From NCBI GenBank assembly GCA_049603715.1, contig JBMYSW010000013.1, forward strand, positions 26,219 through 90,218: a stretch of DNA of 64,000 nt, in the 5' to 3' direction. How positions within the stretch are numbered: the stretch's first letter is position 1; each line of letters begins with the position of its first letter. The position numbers and the translations under genes are program-made. The notes under the pieces are model-generated. The model saw only the letters and a program-made list of their open reading frames with translations, had not been told where the DNA came from and ran no database searches. Shown in pieces: positions 62,078 through 64,000 of this stretch. Source of the stretch: Pontibacterium sp049603715 (GTDB taxonomy: Bacteria; Pseudomonadota; Gammaproteobacteria; Pseudomonadales; Balneatricaceae).

Positions 62078-62329
62078 ATGGACATTTCAGGCTTAATCGG
62101 ATTTTTAATTATTGGTGCAATTGCCGGCTGGTTAGCCGGTAAAATTATGAAAGGCGATGGCTTTGGCCTACTCGGCAACATGGGTGTCGGTATTGTCGGT
62201 GCGGTGATTGGCGGCTTTGTGTTTGGCTTGGTGGGCCTTACTGCGGGTGGTTTTGTTGGCTCGCTGGTGACCGCAACTGTGGGTGCGGTGATTCTGCTCT
62301 ACTTAGTAGGCGTGTTAAAACGAGCGTAA
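62078..62329 (+). CDS. GlsB/YeaQ/YmgE family membrane protein
   Basis: 83 residues, three glycine-rich TM helices: about 4-21 (GLIGFLIIGAIAGWLAGKIM), 31-52 and 58-79. The transglycosylase-associated-protein signature GxIGxxxIGxxxGWLAGKIMKGxGFGLxGNMxVGIVGAVxGG is clear. Such proteins are general-stress membrane proteins of unknown mechanism. AAAGGAG precedes the ATG. It is followed by a strong terminator shared with intI. Confidence 0.92.
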   Translation: MDISGLIGFLIIGAIAGWLAGKIMKGDGFGLLGNMGVGIVGAVIGGFVFGLVGLTAGGFVGSLVTATVGAVILLYLVGVLKRA

Positions 62330-62349
62330 TTTACAAAGTATTCCTAATT

Positions 62350-62389
62350 AAAACCGCCACGTGTATTAACTTACACGTGGCGGTTTTTT
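62350..62389. terminator. Bidirectional terminator between glsB-type gene and intI
   Basis: AAAACCGCCACGTG(TA) and (TA)CACGTGGCGGTTTT form a perfect long stem around TTAACT. A T run follows on the + strand and an A run precedes, so it works in both directions. The intI stop codon lies at its edge. Confidence 0.93.
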
Positions 62390-63353
62390 ATAAATCAGAT
62401 AGCGGGCTTACCACCACTCGACCGTGCCCCTTGAGTACATGAGTATAAATTTGGGTGGTTTTTACATCAGTATGGCCCAGCTGAGCTTGTACGGTACGAA
62501 TGTCGGCACCGCGCTCAAGTAGGTGAGTGGCAAAGCTATGCCGTAAGCTATGGCAAGAGGCCGCTTTGTGGATGTTGGCTCGTTGCACTGCCTTTTTAAC
62601 GGCACGCTGAACACTTTGCTCTGATATGTGATGGCGTCGCTCGACACTACCTTCACGGTGATCGATAGAGCGTAAATGTGCCGGAAAGAGATATTGCCAT
62701 GCCAAGGCTTTCGGCGCACTTTGGTATTTTTTAGCCAAGGCCGTGGGCATATATACACCTTGCCAACCTTCAAAATTTAGGTCGTCTTGCCAATACAGCC
62801 TAACTTGCTCTAACTGTTGCTCTATCAACGGCACACAAGACTCAGCCAAGGTCGTCACTCGGTGCTTGCCACCTTTCCCTTCGTAAACATTAACCGATAG
62901 CTGCTCCAAGTCGACATCTTTTACCCGTAGTCGACAAGCTTCCATTAAGCGCAAGCCCGAGCCATACATGAGTAGGGCACATAATCGCTGTACACCTTGC
63001 ATTTCGTCGAGCAGAGCACGAACCTCACGTCGCGTAAGCACCACGGGGAGTTTGGCCTGCCGTTTAGAGCGGGTAAAGTTGGGTAGCTCGAAGGCGTCGT
63101 GGCCAAAGTAATTTTTATAAAGGTACGCTAGGGCATTAAGCGCCGTTTTTTGTGTAGAGGGTGAGACGTCTCGTTTTACCGCCAAATACTCTAAGTAGGT
63201 AACCACGTGCTTAGGCGTAAGTTGCGCGGGGTGTTGGCGCTGGTGGAAGCGAATGAAATCGAGTATCCAATAGATGTAGGTTTGCTCGGTACGTTTTGCA
63301 TAGTTACGCGCGCGCAGATGATCGCGCACCGACTGAATGAAAGGAGAGGCCAT
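62388..63353 (-). CDS. intI: Integron integrase IntI
   Basis: 321-residue tyrosine recombinase. Catalytic set: Arg135 (GSGLRLMEA), Lys160 region (YEGKGGKHR), His268 and Arg271 (HSLRHSFATHL), His294 (LGHTDVKTT) and Tyr303 (IYTHV). The IntI-specific insertion between them is present (ALAWQYLFPAHLRSIDHREG then ERRHHISEQS), which separates IntI from XerC/XerD. The N-terminal SAM-like domain begins PFIQSVRDHLRARNYAKRTEQTY. IntI inserts and excises cassettes at attI/attC. The gene is transcribed leftwards, away from a TA pair at the right edge, the standard position for attI and a cassette array. No LexA box (CTGT-N8-ACAG) was seen upstream. Confidence 0.95.
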   Translation of the reverse strand: MASPFIQSVRDHLRARNYAKRTEQTYIYWILDFIRFHQRQHPAQLTPKHVVTYLEYLAVKRDVSPSTQKTALNALAYLYKNYFGHDAFELPNFTRSKRQAKLPVVLTRREVRALLDEMQGVQRLCALLMYGSGLRLMEACRLRVKDVDLEQLSVNVYEGKGGKHRVTTLAESCVPLIEQQLEQVRLYWQDDLNFEGWQGVYMPTALAKKYQSAPKALAWQYLFPAHLRSIDHREGSVERRHHISEQSVQRAVKKAVQRANIHKAASCHSLRHSFATHLLERGADIRTVQAQLGHTDVKTTQIYTHVLKGHGRVVVSPLSDL

Positions 63354-63384
63354 CCGTAGTGTCTCCGTTGCTTTGTGGTAGAGG

Positions 63385-63391
63385 GTTGGAT
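63385..63391 (+). other. Candidate attI core site GTTGGAT
   Basis: GTTGGAT matches the integron core GTTRRRY and lies 32 bp upstream of the intI start, on the side where the cassettes should be. Other GTT sequences in the 63354-63532 region do not match. Short consensus, so weak evidence; the next core after brnA is outside the window. Confidence 0.35.
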
Positions 63392-63497
63392 AAAGTTTGA
63401 CCTATTGCTACCGCTGATCGCAATTGGGAAAAGGGAGTTTTACAGGTTGTTGCAGCGGGTATTTCCCCATGCCGTATGTCGTTACTCTGTTTAGAAT

Positions 63498-63530
63498 TTG
63501 TTTAAAGTGCAAAAAAGGTATACTTTTTAC
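63498..63530 (+). promoter_or_regulatory. Putative brnTA promoter/operator
   Basis: TTGTTT (63498-63503) and TATACT (63519-63524) are a plausible -35/-10, with a short 15-bp spacer. The -10 lies in GGTATACTTTTT, whose GTATAC core is flanked by A and T tracts (63511-63527), a near palindrome where BrnA could bind. The ATG is only 9 bp after the -10, so the transcript may be almost leaderless. Confidence 0.45.
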
Positions 63531-63532
63531 AT

Positions 63533-63802
63533 ATGATCTTTGAGTTCGATGAAGCTAAAAGTCATGTAAACCTAAACAAACACGGTATCGACTTTCTGCA
63601 AGCCCAAAGGCTCTGGCGCGATGAACGGCTGCTAGAGATTCCTGCTAAAACAGAAGATGAGCCTCGATTTGTGGTTATTGGAAAGATAGGCGTTAAGCAT
63701 TGGACGGCCGTGATTACGTATCGCGGAGTAAATGTTCGGCTTATTTCTGTAAGGCGTTCGAGAAAAGCGGAGGTAGCTCTGTATGAAAGCGAAAGCATTT
63801 GA
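63533..63802 (+). CDS. brnT: BrnT-type ribonuclease toxin
   Basis: 89 residues of the BrnT (DUF497) RelE-like ribonuclease family: IFEFDEAKSHVNLNKHGIDFLQAQRLW, then RFVVIGKIGVKHWTAVITYRGVNVRLISVRRSRKAEVALYE. The W-D-x-K-x3-N-x3-HG-type N-terminus and RIISxRxA-type end are family signatures. It cleaves RNA and stops growth unless bound by BrnA. The gene overlaps brnA by 20 bp. It is the first gene after the integron integrase. Confidence 0.9.
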   Translation: MIFEFDEAKSHVNLNKHGIDFLQAQRLWRDERLLEIPAKTEDEPRFVVIGKIGVKHWTAVITYRGVNVRLISVRRSRKAEVALYESESI

Positions 63803-64000
63803 TAAAGCTTTTGATGATGGTGAAGACATTACCGAACACTTGGATTTGGCTGCAAGCAAGCGCCCTCAGCAAAAGCAAAAGCACGTTAATGTCGACTTTC
63901 CTACTTGGATGATAGAGTCGCTTGATCGCGAAGCCCAACGAGTGGGTGTTACCCGCCAATCGATCATCAAAGTATGGTTAGCTGAGCGGCTAGAGCAGCA
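63783..64000 (+). CDS. brnA: BrnA-type antitoxin (cut by window end)
   Basis: Starts at ATG 63783 inside the brnT end; 72 codons are visible before the window edge. The visible sequence has the acidic, disordered N-terminus (FDDGEDITEHLDLAAS) that binds the toxin. A ribbon-helix-helix DNA-binding part follows (VNVDFPTWMIESLDREAQRVGVTRQSIIKVWLAERLEQ), as in BrnA. The frame is open to the edge, so the C-terminus is missing. It should bind the brnT promoter and repress the pair. Confidence 0.9.
   Translation, partial: MKAKAFDKAFDDGEDITEHLDLAASKRPQQKQKHVNVDFPTWMIESLDREAQRVGVTRQSIIKVWLAERLEQ

Noticed and set aside
63354..63532. LexA box controlling intI
   Set aside because: No CTGT-N8-ACAG or close variant was found in the upstream region.

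Overview
The window is a 64 kb chromosomal segment of a marine-type gammaproteobacterium, most likely Cellvibrionales or a related polysaccharide-degrading lineage. That placement is inferred from three things: the gene order fimV-truA-trpF-trpB-trpA-accD-folC-SPOR-cvpA-purF-metZ, which resembles the Pseudomonas/Cellvibrio backbone; an oxidative uronate catabolic locus; and an H-NOX locus. I found no rRNA, tRNA, CRISPR array, prophage or insertion sequence.

Layout. 1-11.9 kb is core metabolism on the + strand: the fimV 3' end, truA, trpFBA, accD, folC, a SPOR protein, cvpA, purF, metZ and dusC. 12-18.9 kb is mixed: a thioredoxin-like membrane protein, a chemoreceptor, an Hsp20 gene (minus) with a sigma-32-like promoter and a ROSE-type RNA thermometer, a DUF2185 gene, a DUF2306 gene, a YeeN/YebC regulator, SlyD, and an unusual adenosylhomocysteinase-like protein. 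19-26.5 kb holds rpsA, a coiled-coil protein, the Prc protease (all minus), an FKBP lipoprotein and an M18 aminopeptidase. 26.6-33.7 kb is a D-galacturonate oxidation locus: galactarolactone isomerase and cycloisomerase (minus), a TRAP transporter plus uronate dehydrogenase (plus), and a FadR-type GntR regulator.

34.4-45.9 kb is the most interesting region. An NO-sensing H-NOX gene overlaps a hybrid histidine kinase/HPt gene. Around them lie four receiver proteins (degenerate HD-GYP, GGDEF/EAL, HDOD and a single-domain receiver), a CheC-like protein, a second histidine kinase, and a divergent Ser/Thr kinase fused to Sel1 repeats. The layout resembles the H-NOX/HnoK/HnoB/HnoD c-di-GMP network described in Shewanella. 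It is enlarged here by an HDOD receiver whose phospho-acceptor is Glu, and by a translationally coupled CheY-CheC-kinase trio. Three promoters in the region share an extended -10 element, CCTTGTGCTA.

46-55 kb carries a 180-kDa-type NAD-glutamate dehydrogenase, then a tryptophanase operon: tnaC leader peptide, tnaA, permease, RidA. The RidA gene probably removes the 2-aminoacrylate made by tryptophanase. 55-62.4 kb has a LysR gene broken by an in-frame stop, a small ABM monooxygenase, two DUF2798 paralogues flanking a C-terminally extended malate dehydrogenase and a DUF6435 small gene, cry-DASH, an MscS channel and a GlsB/YeaQ protein. The right edge has an integron integrase (minus) and a divergent BrnT/BrnA toxin-antitoxin pair cut by the window end, probably the start of a chromosomal integron.
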